The notes under the pieces: model-generated
Database searches by the model: none
What the model was told of the DNA's origin: nothing
What the model saw: the letters and a program-made list of their open reading frames with translations, nothing else
Translations under genes and position numbers: made by a program
Origin: Burkholderia sp. Bp8963
GTDB taxonomy: Bacteria; Pseudomonadota; Gammaproteobacteria; Burkholderiales; Burkholderiaceae
DNA: 32,028 nucleotides
Direction of reading: 5' to 3'
Assembly (NCBI RefSeq): GCF_003854275.1
Contig: NZ_QTQP01000068.1
Coordinates: 1 to 32,028, forward strand
In this document: positions 7,748 to 15,894 of the stretch, one piece after another
Layout: each line of letters starts with the position of its first letter
How positions within the stretch are numbered: position 1 is the first letter of the stretch

Positions 7748-8287
7748 TCATTTCACATGTTCTGTCGCCATTCTCAATGGTCCTGCGGCATCTGAATCAA
7801 CATCGAACAGATGACCTTGAAGGCACGTAGATGTTGTAGAGAGACCAGCAGAAATGTCGGAGCGGAGAAAAAAATATTGCCTGCTACCATCAATTGAGGG
7901 GCCTGTGACAGGTTGTGTTCCACTTTTGCCGAGCCACGATAGGGCGGCCTGGGTGGAGGTCGCATGCCGCGTCGCTATCGACACGAGCGAGACATAGCGC
8001 TCCTCGAACTCGTGCAAATTGGCTTCGGACACAAGCTGGAGCGTGCGCCCATTCTGCCTATATTTGACGCTTCCCAGCATGCCGGATCGGATCAAGTGGT
8101 AGGCCACTTCTTCTTTAATGGCTAGCCGCCGTGCAACGGCTTGCGCGGTTAGTCCATCACTGGGAAGTTGACCGGTGTTGGCGATTACCCATTTCGTCTC
8201 AGCCTTATCGACAAGGTAGGCGCAAATTCCCCGCATGCCGACGGCCCGCCCGACACAGCGTAACTGTCCGCTAAGTACGGCCCTCAT
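7748..8287 (-). pseudogene. TniQ-like C-terminal fragment
   Basis: A 179-codon frame that aligns by eye with the C-terminus of the full TniQ in this window (17180-19027). Shared landmarks in order are A-x-x-L, H-x-I-x-x-G-x-L, a V-S-x-x-x-L-x-x-F-x-x-x-Y-V-x-L segment and a final R-x-D-I. The frame is broken by a TGA just before the ATG at 8285-8287, and no zinc-finger or N-terminal part can be found upstream. It is probably what remains of a Tn7/Tn5053-like transposition set, and fits the transposon-like end at 9189. Confidence 0.6.
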
Positions 8288-8848
8288 GCTTCACTGGTGG
8301 AAGGGCAGCGCGAGCGCGAAGAAGTTCGGCTTCAACCATCTTCACGAAGGCATGGAACTGCCGATGCAATCGCTTGTGATGCAACCTCGCTCAGGGACTT
8401 TCGACGTCGACTCCCGCGACGGAATTGAGCATGAACGCGGAATCTGGTTTCCAGACACGAGAACTCGCGAGATGGTCGTGATTTCAGATCGTTACGACAT
8501 GAGCATTTCCCTGCTGATGCTCGAAGGCGCGACGTGGGACGCCGGTGACGATGAGCTGCTGGCCCCACTCACGGGAACGCCCAGCTTCTGAGCCGTGCCA
8601 ATCGTTGCCGTCAACAATGCTCTGATTACCATCCCTCGCGGCCATCGCGTCGTGCCGGCATTTTTCATGGGCGCCACCCCCTGACCGTAGCCCCCACCAT
8701 CGCGCCCTTCTTACGGTGCGGATCGACAACCGCTCGGCTCCTTGCGCCCTTCATTACCGCTGAACTGCCCAAATCTTCATACCTAAGGCGGGCAACCCAG
8801 TCACGCCGAATACTTCACGCCGCAGAAGAAGAACTCAACGAGGTGTAA
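8288..8848. other. stretch without a convincing gene
   Basis: A plus-strand frame at 8235-8591 contains a protein-like segment (ERGIWFPDTRTREMVVISDR), but it overlaps the TniQ fragment and has no ribosome site. It could be a piece of a decayed gene. Nothing else is recognisable. The stretch looks like a scrambled junction between element fragments. Confidence 0.35.
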
Positions 8849-8980
8849 ATGGATTCAGCACAGGACAAGTTCACCGGCGAAATCGTCGAAGCCGAACAAC
8901 TCTGGCTCATCCTCGAGGTCGACAAGGACCGGTGCACGGACCGCAGAAACAGAAAAGGGTTACGGGAAAATCACCTGTAA
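8849..8980 (+). pseudogene. truncated gene start
   Basis: A 43-codon frame begins MDSAQDKFTGEIVEAEQLWL behind a good ribosome site (GAGGTG, 3-4 bases before the ATG). It looks like the genuine N-terminus of a larger protein. The frame then runs into the hairpin at 8954, and its last residues come from the hairpin DNA. This suggests a recombination breakpoint. The full-length family is not identified with confidence. Confidence 0.45.
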
Positions 8981-8995
8981 CCCTTTGATTTTATT
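8954..8995 (+). terminator. intrinsic terminator
   Basis: Perfect 10-bp arms AAAGGGTTAC (8954-8963) and GTAACCCTTT (8977-8986) are followed by GATTTTATT. The element would terminate plus-strand transcription. It probably arrived with the DNA to its right, since it cuts off the small gene at 8849. Confidence 0.65.
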
Positions 8996-9045
8996 GGTGA
9001 AGCGGAGGAGGATCGAACTGCCGACCTTTGCTCCGCCACTCCGAT
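8995..9045 (-). other. tRNA 3'-end-like sequence
   Basis: On the minus strand this stretch contains AGTTCGATCC, the T-loop consensus, and ends in CACCA. The T stem and acceptor stem do not pair properly and no anticodon arm is present. It may be a degraded attachment-site copy of a tRNA 3' end, or a coincidence next to the terminator. Confidence 0.25.
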
Positions 9046-9111
9046 GTAATGGCTGTGCTCGTACCTCTAAAAAGCTCGCGTCCAGAAAGAGGTGTGATGC
9101 GTGCCAAATAG

Positions 9112-9189
9112 CCTCCGAGAATTTTCACTAAATGCGACTTCGATTGTCACTATTCGTGGGACATTTTTCACTAATAGTGACTTTCGACA
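9112..9189 (-). repeat. candidate right end of a Tn7/Tn5053-like element
   Basis: Read inward on the minus strand from 9189, it starts TGTCGAAAGTCACTATTAG and contains three related repeats ending in TTAGTGAAAAA, ATAGTGACAA and TTTAGTGAAAATTCTC. The outer TGTC and two of the repeats match the candidate left end at 1292-1351. The span between them is about 7.9 kb. The flanking 5 bases are ACCTG. Confidence 0.5.
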
Positions 9190-9821
9190 ACCTGCAGGTG
9201 TAGGAGGCTTCAAAAGCTGAGAATTTCTTACTTTGCAAATCAACGTGTTACGACTTTTGCTCCACCATAAGGTGAGACACTGTCACGCATAAATTGAGAA
9301 TTTCCTACTGGGCCTAACAATTTATATTGCGCTCTCGTACTTATTTGCTTGAGTGCCCATCGAATGAATTGGGCCAAACGAGATTCCCGCGTTCCACACA
9401 TATAAGATTTTATACGTAATGGGAAATTCGCGCCATAGCGCCCTCGTACAGTAGCCCCGACGGTAAAGCCGAGAAGAATCATCCAGGGTCATCTCGGATG
9501 CGTGCGGGAGCATGCGACAGGACGGGTCCTATCCCATCAGCAGCCCCTTCTCAGGTTTGTACGAGGAATCGCAAAAAACTCCGCGTCGGATAAGGCGGTT
9601 CTAGTAATTTGCGCTCGTGAGCGAACCATCTCCTTGCACGTCGGCGGTCAAGAAATGTCCAAGTTTCTGAGATTGGCCTACTAACGCGCCAAGCAAATGG
9701 CGATGGCCGTTAACGAAGCATTTACCGAGTAAGCCCTCTCTGTTCCGTCTCGGCCCAGTGGCTTACGTGGCTGGTCGAGGCGTCGGCGTCCGCCCGTCGC
9801 AACCCGGCCTGGAGGGCACTC
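9190..9821. other. gene-free stretch before cassette 2
   Basis: No convincing gene was seen. A short direct repeat GAGAATTTCYTACT occurs twice (about 9219 and 9295). A minus-strand frame at 9240-9482 has some protein-like character (VGNSQFMRDSVSPYGGAK) but no start signal. The part to about 9480 is A+T-rich compared with the cassettes. The end of the stretch must hold the promoter of the second zinc-finger gene. Confidence 0.35.
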
Positions 9822-10265
9822 ATGAAATCGACCCGCCTCTGTCTCGCCTGTGGCAATGCGTTTGTGCCGCTGCTGCATGTTCCCCGCCAGCGTTATTGCT
9901 CGTCGAAAGCTTGCCAGCGTGCTCGTCGACGTGACTGGCAGAACCACCGGCTTCGTATCGACAACGACTATCGCGACAACCAGGCCCGGGCGCAGGCGAA
10001 ATGGCGCGCAGGCCACTCAAGCTATTGGCGCGAATATCGAGCTGCGCATCCAGTGTATCGAGAGCGCAACCGCCGCATGCAGCGGATGCGCAATGCGCGG
10101 CGGAGTTTCAAGCCGATTGCAAACATGGATGTCATCGGGCGCCATCGGCCGCTGGGTTCTGGCTTCTACGTACTGTGTCATGCGGATGAGGCCGGCGCTG
10201 CAAAAATGAACGCGTGGACCGTCCACATCGCCGTCCTGTCTGCGCCGACAGCGCCACCCATATGA
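9822..10265 (+). CDS. small zinc-finger protein, cassette 2
   Basis: A 147-residue homologue of the protein at 1927, with the same length and cysteine spacing (C7, C10, C26, C31; CLAC...YCSSKACQ). It has the same basic stretch and a nearly identical C-terminal segment (AKMNAWTVHIAVLS). It is the most diverged member of the duplicated cassette. GGAGGG lies 6 bases before the ATG. Conservation of the ends with a variable middle suggests that the zinc knuckle and the C-terminus carry the function. Confidence 0.75.
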   Translation: MKSTRLCLACGNAFVPLLHVPRQRYCSSKACQRARRRDWQNHRLRIDNDYRDNQARAQAKWRAGHSSYWREYRAAHPVYRERNRRMQRMRNARRSFKPIANMDVIGRHRPLGSGFYVLCHADEAGAAKMNAWTVHIAVLSAPTAPPI

Positions 10266-10316
10266 TTGCAAAGAGATGACTTAATTCACATGGGCGTCGT
10301 GCCTGCTACGCTTGCC
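10263..10316 (+). promoter_or_regulatory. conserved noncoding block before recombinase 2
   Basis: Carries the same 18-base block as 2368-2385 (here 10263-10280), again starting at the zinc-finger stop codon, followed by the same weaker GCCTGCTAC match. The remaining intergenic DNA to the recombinase start is not similar between copies. Selective conservation argues for a promoter, operator or recombination-related site. Confidence 0.55.
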
Positions 10317-10432
10317 TCATCAAAGTTCGTTTTCAAACGCCAGCACCTGATGTGAAGCCGTGGCGCTCGCATTTGAGGCTCCCTTGCGCTCGGCACCTGC
10401 CGCGTGTCTATGTCTGAGTTGCGGAGTGGAGA

Positions 10433-11998
10433 ATGTCATTCAATAGCGCGGATACAGCGGTTGTAGCCGGCTCCTTGGCAGGACGGGCAGCGGAGTACGT
10501 GCGCATGTCGACCGAACATCAGCAGTATTCGACCGAGAATCAGCGCGACCGAATTCGAGACTACGCAACCCGTCGCGGATTCGAAATCGTCCGCACATAT
10601 GCCGATGAGGGTAAAAGTGGTCTTCGAATCGATGGTCGCCAGGCGCTTCAACGTCTCATCTCCGATGTGGTCAATGGCAATGCTGATTTCTGCGTAATCC
10701 TCGTTTACGACGTGAGTCGCTGGGGGCGATTCCAGGATGCCGACGAGAGCGCATATTACGAATACATTTGCCGCCGTGCTGGAATCCAGGTGGCGTACTG
10801 CGCCGAGCAGTTCGAGAACGACGGGTCACCAGTCTCGACCATCGTGAAAGGGGTAAAGCGGGCAATGGCTGGCGAGTACAGCCGAGAATTGTCCGCGAAG
10901 GTATTTGCCGGTCAGTGCCGTTTGATTGAAATGGGCTTCCGGCAAGGCGGCCCGGCTGGCTATGGGCTGCGCCGCGTATTGGTCGATGAGCACGGTCTCA
11001 TGAAGGCGGAACTGTGTCGCGGCGAACATAAATGCCTGCAGACGGACCGGGTAATCCTCATGCCGGGGCCGGAAAGCGAAGTGCGAACCGTCAATCTAAT
11101 CTACAGCTGGTTTATCGACGAGTCGCTCGACGAATACGAAATCGCAGCTCGCCTGAACGGCATGCACGTGCGGACTGACCTTGACCGAGAGTGGACACGA
11201 GCCACGGTACGGGAAGTATTGACCAATGAGAAATACATCGGCAACAACGTATACAACCGTGTGTCGTTCAAGCTGAAAAAGATGCGGGTGAGCAACACAC
11301 CGGACATGTGGATTCGAAAAGAGGGGGCATTTCAGGCAATTGTGCCAAGCGAAACCTTCTACACGGCTCAGGGCATCATGAGAGCCAGAGCGCGTCACTA
11401 CTCGAATGAGGAGCTAATCGAGCGATTGCGCAACCTGTACCGCAGTCGCGGGTTTCTGTCCGGCGTAGTGATTGATGAAACAGATGGCATGCCTTCTACG
11501 TCGGTCTATGTGTACCGATTCGGCAGTTTAATTCGTGCCTACCAGACTGTCGGTTTTACCCCTGGCCGAGACTATCGATACATTGAAACCAACCGCTTCC
11601 TGCGACAACTGCATCCGGAAATCATCGCACAGACGGAGAGGAAAATCGCGGATTTGGGCGGCACGGTGATACGCGACCCGGCTACGGACCTGCTGACGGT
11701 CAATGACGAGTTCACGGCCTGCATCGTACTCGCGCGCTGCCAGGCGCACGACAATGGCCGAAATCACTGGAAGGTGCGCTTCGATACGAGCCTCCTGCCG
11801 GACATCACTGTTGCGGTGCGGCTCGACCAAACGAATGCTGCGGCGCTGGACTACTATCTGCTGCCACGTCTGGATTTTGGCCAACCTCGTATCCACCTCG
11901 CCGACCAAAATCCAATCGAGTTTGAGAGTTATCGATTCGATACGCTGGACTACCTCTATGGCATGGCCACGCGTGCCCGTCTCAGGAGAGTAGCGTGA
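10433..11998 (+). CDS. serine recombinase, cassette 2
   Basis: A 521-residue serine recombinase with the same architecture as the copy at 2536: nucleophile S26 in EYVRMSTEHQ, DVSRWGR, GEYSREL, then the Recombinase domain and the unusual C-terminal 200 residues. The two proteins are very similar from residue 19 onward, whereas the first 18 residues are unrelated. GGAG lies 5 bases before the ATG. Many synonymous differences show that the copies split well before they became neighbours here. The stop overlaps the next gene (GTGA). Confidence 0.9.
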   Translation: MSFNSADTAVVAGSLAGRAAEYVRMSTEHQQYSTENQRDRIRDYATRRGFEIVRTYADEGKSGLRIDGRQALQRLISDVVNGNADFCVILVYDVSRWGRFQDADESAYYEYICRRAGIQVAYCAEQFENDGSPVSTIVKGVKRAMAGEYSRELSAKVFAGQCRLIEMGFRQGGPAGYGLRRVLVDEHGLMKAELCRGEHKCLQTDRVILMPGPESEVRTVNLIYSWFIDESLDEYEIAARLNGMHVRTDLDREWTRATVREVLTNEKYIGNNVYNRVSFKLKKMRVSNTPDMWIRKEGAFQAIVPSETFYTAQGIMRARARHYSNEELIERLRNLYRSRGFLSGVVIDETDGMPSTSVYVYRFGSLIRAYQTVGFTPGRDYRYIETNRFLRQLHPEIIAQTERKIADLGGTVIRDPATDLLTVNDEFTACIVLARCQAHDNGRNHWKVRFDTSLLPDITVAVRLDQTNAAALDYYLLPRLDFGQPRIHLADQNPIEFESYRFDTLDYLYGMATRARLRRVA

Positions 11999-12897
11999 AC
12001 TCGCGGCAGCAGCTCGGAGAAATCCGGATGGTCCCCGTCGCTCAGATTGAAGTCATCAATCCGCGCGAACGCAATGGTCGAGTTTTCAGGGAAATCGTCG
12101 ACAACATCAAGACCATCGGTCTCAAGAAGCCTATCGTGGTCACGCCGCGAGCGACGACCGGTGGCATAGAAAAATACCTGCTCGTGTGTGGCGAGGGGCG
12201 ATTGAAGGCGTTCCGCGCGCTCGGGGAAGCGACTATTCCCGCACTCGTTGTAAGCGTGAGTGACGAGGACGCATTCGTAATGAGTCTGACGGAAAACATC
12301 GCGCGCAGACAGTGTCGCCCACTCGAACGCCTTGCCGGCATTCGGCAATTGCAGGAGCAGGGATATGCGCCGAAGGTCATTGCCGAAAAGACAGGTCTTA
12401 CGCCGACTTACGTTCAAGGCATCCTCACGCTGCTGCGCCAGGGAGAAGAGAGACTGGTGGTTGCGGTGGAGAAGGGCCTCGTCCCCTTGAATGTGGCCCT
12501 CACGATTGTTGGCGCCGGCGACGACGACGCTGATATACAAGTGGCACTCCAGGAGGCCTATGAGTCGGGCAAATTGCGGGGCAAGCAACTGATGAACGCT
12601 CGCCGTGTCATCGAGCGCAGAAAAGCGCTCGGGCGAAGCACGTCGCACAATATGACGAGCAAGTCCGCCGCCGTCACGACGTCGAGTCTCGTGCGGACGT
12701 ATGAGCGCGAGGTAGAACGTCAGAAGTCCATGGTGAGAAAGGCGGAGTTCACGCAACAGCGGTTGCTATTTGTGGTGGGTGCCTTGAGGCAACTGTTTGC
12801 CGATGAGAACTTCATCAACCTGCTGCGTGCGGAGGGACTGGCTAGCCTGCCGAAGTATCTTGCCGAACGCGTTTGGCCAATCGGGAGTGCCACATGA
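11995..12897 (+). CDS. ParB-like protein, cassette 2
   Basis: A 300-residue homologue of the protein at 4098, with the same variant nucleotide box GEGRLKAFR, the same TENIARRQCRPLE motif and a helix-turn-helix. The start is GTG, overlapping the recombinase stop. The C-terminal part before SLVRTYEREVERQKSMVRKA is the most variable segment between the copies, whereas the following helical tail is conserved. This may be the surface that meets the RepB-like partner. Confidence 0.85.
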   Translation: MNSRQQLGEIRMVPVAQIEVINPRERNGRVFREIVDNIKTIGLKKPIVVTPRATTGGIEKYLLVCGEGRLKAFRALGEATIPALVVSVSDEDAFVMSLTENIARRQCRPLERLAGIRQLQEQGYAPKVIAEKTGLTPTYVQGILTLLRQGEERLVVAVEKGLVPLNVALTIVGAGDDDADIQVALQEAYESGKLRGKQLMNARRVIERRKALGRSTSHNMTSKSAAVTTSSLVRTYEREVERQKSMVRKAEFTQQRLLFVVGALRQLFADENFINLLRAEGLASLPKYLAERVWPIGSAT

Positions 12898-13796
12898 CTG
12901 GCGTAACTCTTGGTTTCATCCCCGAGCCTTTGTCGGTGCCGGTTACCAATATCTTGCCATCGCGCAGAATACCGGCGCCCGTGGTGGAATCGCGCAAATT
13001 TAAGCAGATAAGAACCTCCATTGAGGAGGTAGGCCTCATCGAACCGCTCTCTGTAACGCCTGCGGACCAGTCTTCCGGGCAACATGTTCTGCTGGATGGG
13101 CATCTACGCTTACTTGCCATCCAGGACTTGGGGTACGAGCGGGCTGCCTGCCTTGTCGCGACCGATGACGAGAGCTATACGTATAACAACCGTGTAAATC
13201 GCCTCTCTACAATTCAGGAGCACTACATGATACGGCGTGTAATTGAAAGGGGGGTGTCGCCCGAACGATTGGCGAAAGCTCTTTCTGTCGACGTGTCCCA
13301 GATTATCAAGAAGATGTCGCTGCTCGACGGGATTTGCCCGGAAGCGGCTGAGCTTCTCGGAGACCGGCAGTTCTCGGCAGAGCTTGTTCGCGCTATTCGC
13401 AAAATGAAGCCGACACGGCAGGTCGAATGTGTGGAGCTGATGGTGGCCGCGAACAATGTGTCAGTCTCCTACGCCGAGGCATTGTTGGTAGCGACGCCAG
13501 CGGCGCGTCTTGTAGAGGGAAAGAAGCCACGCAAATTGACTGGAGTGAGCCCGGAGCAGATGGCGAAAATGGAGCAGGAAATGAGCAATCTGCAGGGGCA
13601 GTACAAGCTCGTGGAACAGACCTATGGCCAGGACGTGTTGAATTTGGTGCTTGCGAAAGGATACCTCGCCAAGCTCCTTGAAAACGAATCTGCACGGCAA
13701 TACGTTGCCCAACGCCATCCGGATTTGATGGTGGAGTTCGAGTCCATCATTGCAACCATTTCTCTTGACCAGCAGCAGGTCAGCGCGGTCCTCTAA
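12894..13796 (+). CDS. ParB/RepB C-terminal-domain protein, cassette 2
   Basis: A 300-residue homologue of the protein at 4997. It again has LLDGHLRL in place of the GERR CTP motif, so this departure is a family feature and not a mutation. The segment RQVECVELMVAANN and the helical region QMAKMEQEMSNLQGQYKLVE are almost unchanged between copies. ATG 12894 overlaps the upstream stop. The last about 25 residues diverge. The module ends here; no antitoxin follows. Confidence 0.82.
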   Translation: MTGVTLGFIPEPLSVPVTNILPSRRIPAPVVESRKFKQIRTSIEEVGLIEPLSVTPADQSSGQHVLLDGHLRLLAIQDLGYERAACLVATDDESYTYNNRVNRLSTIQEHYMIRRVIERGVSPERLAKALSVDVSQIIKKMSLLDGICPEAAELLGDRQFSAELVRAIRKMKPTRQVECVELMVAANNVSVSYAEALLVATPAARLVEGKKPRKLTGVSPEQMAKMEQEMSNLQGQYKLVEQTYGQDVLNLVLAKGYLAKLLENESARQYVAQRHPDLMVEFESIIATISLDQQQVSAVL

Positions 13797-14251
13797 TCGA
13801 GTCCTGACATAGCGGCGGTCAACACCCTACGTACCGGGCCACGGGTCGAATTCACTTATGGCAGCGTCACGTCGACGTTCGCGCCTCTTCGGCGCTTTTC
13901 GCTCTGTAGTCGGCCCGTTGTCGACGAGTGCTCGGGCAGCCACGCGGCCCTTCTGTGGCAAAGAAGCGTTGCTCTTTGAGTCGGAACGGGGACCGCTGGC
14001 GCGGCGTCACCTTGTATCACGGACTTTGACACATCTCATCGACGCTGATACAGGCGAGCCGATGGCTCTTTCCAGGTCAATGTCCAGCTGCCGAAGGGAC
14101 AGTCAGCAAAATCCTATAGGCCAGGTGTTTCTTTTCATCAGCTGAATGCGGCGTCGGCGGTGTTGCTCGTCGGTGCAGTCCTCGTTGTGGTCGTCCTGAG
14201 GCTTCGCACGCGAGTCGGTAGTCCAGCGAGCTAATCGATTGATTTATAAGG

Positions 14252-14293
14252 ATTGGCCGCATAAAACTCATTTTTCGCTTTTACGCGGCCAAT
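14252..14293. repeat. 15-bp inverted repeat (hairpin)
   Basis: Arms ATTGGCCGCATAAAA (14252-14266) and TTTTACGCGGCCAAT (14279-14293) pair with a single mismatch around a 12-base T-rich loop. It follows the decayed frame ending near 14234. It may serve as a bidirectional transcription stop or an element boundary, although no T tract follows the stem on the plus strand. Confidence 0.5.
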
Positions 14294-14696
14294 TAGGGTG
14301 CGAACTTCAAAAGGTCGATTGCTGCCGACGAACACGCCTCCTGCCCGCCCCTCCCGCCGCCGCGAATACCCGGTGCCGGCTCGAATTCCGCCAACCTGAC
14401 TCGAAATCCAGCAATAAATGTCGCGTATCTGAGAAAGTCATCGAAATTCATCAATAACCCGATTTCTCCTCGGTCGAAGTGGACGCGCTCCCAAAAAGTG
14501 CCAGTTCATTCTCATCGGACTCAACTGGCGGCGAGCCCGGGTCAACAACCACGGACATTCAGAAGGCTGTGGAATGAAAATATCCGCTAGTCCGGGCTGC
14601 CAACTCTCGGCTGCCGCAACGGTCGGAAATCGCGCAGCAATGCTCGCGCACTGTGACAGGAGCGGAAATGTTGCGGTGCCGCATCGGAGCTGATAC

Positions 14697-14715
14697 ACTA
14701 GGGGAAAACCCTAGT
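14697..14715. promoter_or_regulatory. perfect inverted repeat, likely operator
   Basis: ACTAGGG (14697-14703) and CCCTAGT (14709-14715) are perfect 7-base arms around GAAAA. The repeat lies 22 bases before the GTG start at 14738. That position suits an operator or the leader of that gene. The regulator is unknown. Confidence 0.5.
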
Positions 14716-14737
14716 ATGGGCTTGCGAAGGAGCAACC

Positions 14738-14962
14738 GTGTACCCCGTATTTTCGTACTTGATGAATCTGCTGCCGGGCCGCAGCGCGGCTTCGTTTTCG
14801 CCCGCTGCAAAAGTGAACCGCGTCACACTCACGGGCGCTGTGGACCGCAGCGATGGCGTGGTCCTGTCGATTGACGGTGGCGACGCCTTAGTCCGGTGGC
14901 CGAAGGGGGGAAAGTCCGTTGAGCGCGTCAACAACCTGGTCGCGATTGTGACGGAAGCGTAA
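14738..14962 (+). CDS. small hypothetical protein
   Basis: A 74-residue protein starting at GTG with AAGGAG 5 bases upstream, a strong ribosome site. The N-terminus has a short hydrophobic part (YPVFSYLMNLLPG). The remainder reads like a small beta-rich domain (VLSIDGGDALVRWPKGGKSV, VNNLVAIVTEA). An operator-like inverted repeat precedes it. The family is not recognised. Alone on the plus strand between cassette 2 and the minus-strand gene run. Confidence 0.55.
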   Translation: MYPVFSYLMNLLPGRSAASFSPAAKVNRVTLTGAVDRSDGVVLSIDGGDALVRWPKGGKSVERVNNLVAIVTEA

Positions 14963-15238
14963 ATAGTTTTGTTCAGCGGCGAGCTCAGCGTCAGCCTTGC
15001 GGACAAATAACGCCTCGACACGTAACACCCGATTAGCATCGCGCCGCCGGACGCTCTAGATAGGAATGCAGCTGGTGCCAAGCGTGGATGGAGAACCACG
15101 GCTAGTACGTCGTTTGCGTCTGTCCGCCGCATGCTATTCAGGCGCAAATATCACGACACCCCCCTGTCCGCAATGCTCACCCTTCGGACGAGCCGGCCGG
15201 GCGCATTGTGCCTGGTGGCTTGCGCGGCTGATGCGGGC
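14963..15238. other. short gene-free stretch
   Basis: Nothing recognised. It lies between two convergent genes, but no clear terminator hairpin is visible. Confidence 0.4.
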
Positions 15239-15475
15239 CTAGCGCCTCACAATGAGTACCCGCTGCCGAGCTCGCCGAATAGCCGGAGTGGACTGAGCTG
15301 GCACAGCAACGACGTCGTCACAAACGTCGCAAACAGCCACCAGAATGTCATTCGCGAGGCCGTTTCCGTCGCTGAATGGAACACCTCGGCGAACGAAGGT
15401 TGTGTCAACCAGTTGGCTGCAACGCGAGCAGATTGCCGTGCTCTTATCGCCTGCCTGAAAGAGTCGTGCGCTCAT
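15239..15475 (-). CDS. small CxxC (zinc-ribbon-like) protein
   Basis: A 78-residue protein with ICSRC near the N-terminus and VCDVC about 33 residues later, consistent with one zinc-ribbon. AGAAGG lies directly before the ATG, and the gene starts 11 bases after the XRE regulator stop, so both are probably co-transcribed. The spacing resembles the CxxC protein at 6631-6981. Function unknown. Confidence 0.6.
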   Translation of the reverse strand: MSARLFQAGDKSTAICSRCSQLVDTTFVRRGVPFSDGNGLANDILVAVCDVCDDVVAVPAQSTPAIRRARQRVLIVRR

Positions 15476-15486
15476 AGCCTTCTAAG

Positions 15487-15864
15487 TCATCGGCGGTCGA
15501 TGCGCTTTTCCTTGCGGGTTAGACGGGCCTGCGCCGACGCCTGTGCCCGAGACTTGCCGAGCTCAACAGCCTCACGCACGTCCATCTCAAGTGCCCCCCG
15601 GTCTTTTTCCGGAGACGCCAGTTCGGCGAGCGCGCCATCTCGGCCGATTAGCCATAGCGCAGTTGCATAGAGACCGATGGCCACGCCCGCTTCGCCCGCC
15701 TCTATGCGCATCAGCGTCGGTACGGTCACTCCAAGCCGGGCCGCCCAGGAAGCGAGCGATTCCTTTCGGCGCAGACGGGCGACAGCGAGGTCCGCACCCA
15801 GTCGCTCGAGGGCAGCGACGGTGGCGGGTGGCATCCGCTCTATGGCGAGAGGCGTTTTCGGCAT
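15487..15864 (-). CDS. XRE-family transcriptional regulator
   Basis: A Cro/C1-type regulator. The helix-turn-helix is LAVARLRRKESLASWAARLG then VTVPTLMRIEAGEAGV. The C-terminus is basic. It resembles HipB-like antitoxins, but no HipA kinase is present. The start is uncertain: ATG 15864 gives 125 residues; ATG 15891 or GTG 15927 (directly after the upstream stop) are also possible, and the 15927 start would place a palindrome inside the gene. With a start at 15864 or 15891 the palindrome lies just upstream and would be a natural autoregulatory operator. Confidence 0.7.
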   Translation of the reverse strand: MPKTPLAIERMPPATVAALERLGADLAVARLRRKESLASWAARLGVTVPTLMRIEAGEAGVAIGLYATALWLIGRDGALAELASPEKDRGALEMDVREAVELGKSRAQASAQARLTRKEKRIDRR

Positions 15865-15894
15865 AAATTCTATTTGCGCGCGAGCCGGCATCCC

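Larger units (their letters stand above)
13797..14737. other. stretch with only gene remnants
   Basis: No intact gene is supported. From about 14082 a plus-strand frame reads NVQLPKGQSAKSYRPG and, later, a hydrophobic segment (AASAVLLVGAVLVVVVLRLR) before TAA near 14234. This would be a membrane protein, but the frame has a stop at about 14047 and no start, so it is probably the tail of a decayed gene. A hairpin and an inverted repeat in this stretch are listed separately. Confidence 0.35.

Noticed and set aside
1287..9194. Target-site duplication around the 1292/9189 ends
   Set aside because: The outer 5-mers are GCCCC and ACCTG, which do not match.
9190..9310. Direct repeat GAGAATTTCYTACT as an attachment site
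   Set aside because: Only two short copies about 76 bases apart; nothing links them to a recombinase or to the far end of cassette 2.
9240..9482. Minus-strand 80-codon frame
   Set aside because: Some protein-like residues but no start signal or recognisable family; it lies in A+T-rich junction DNA.
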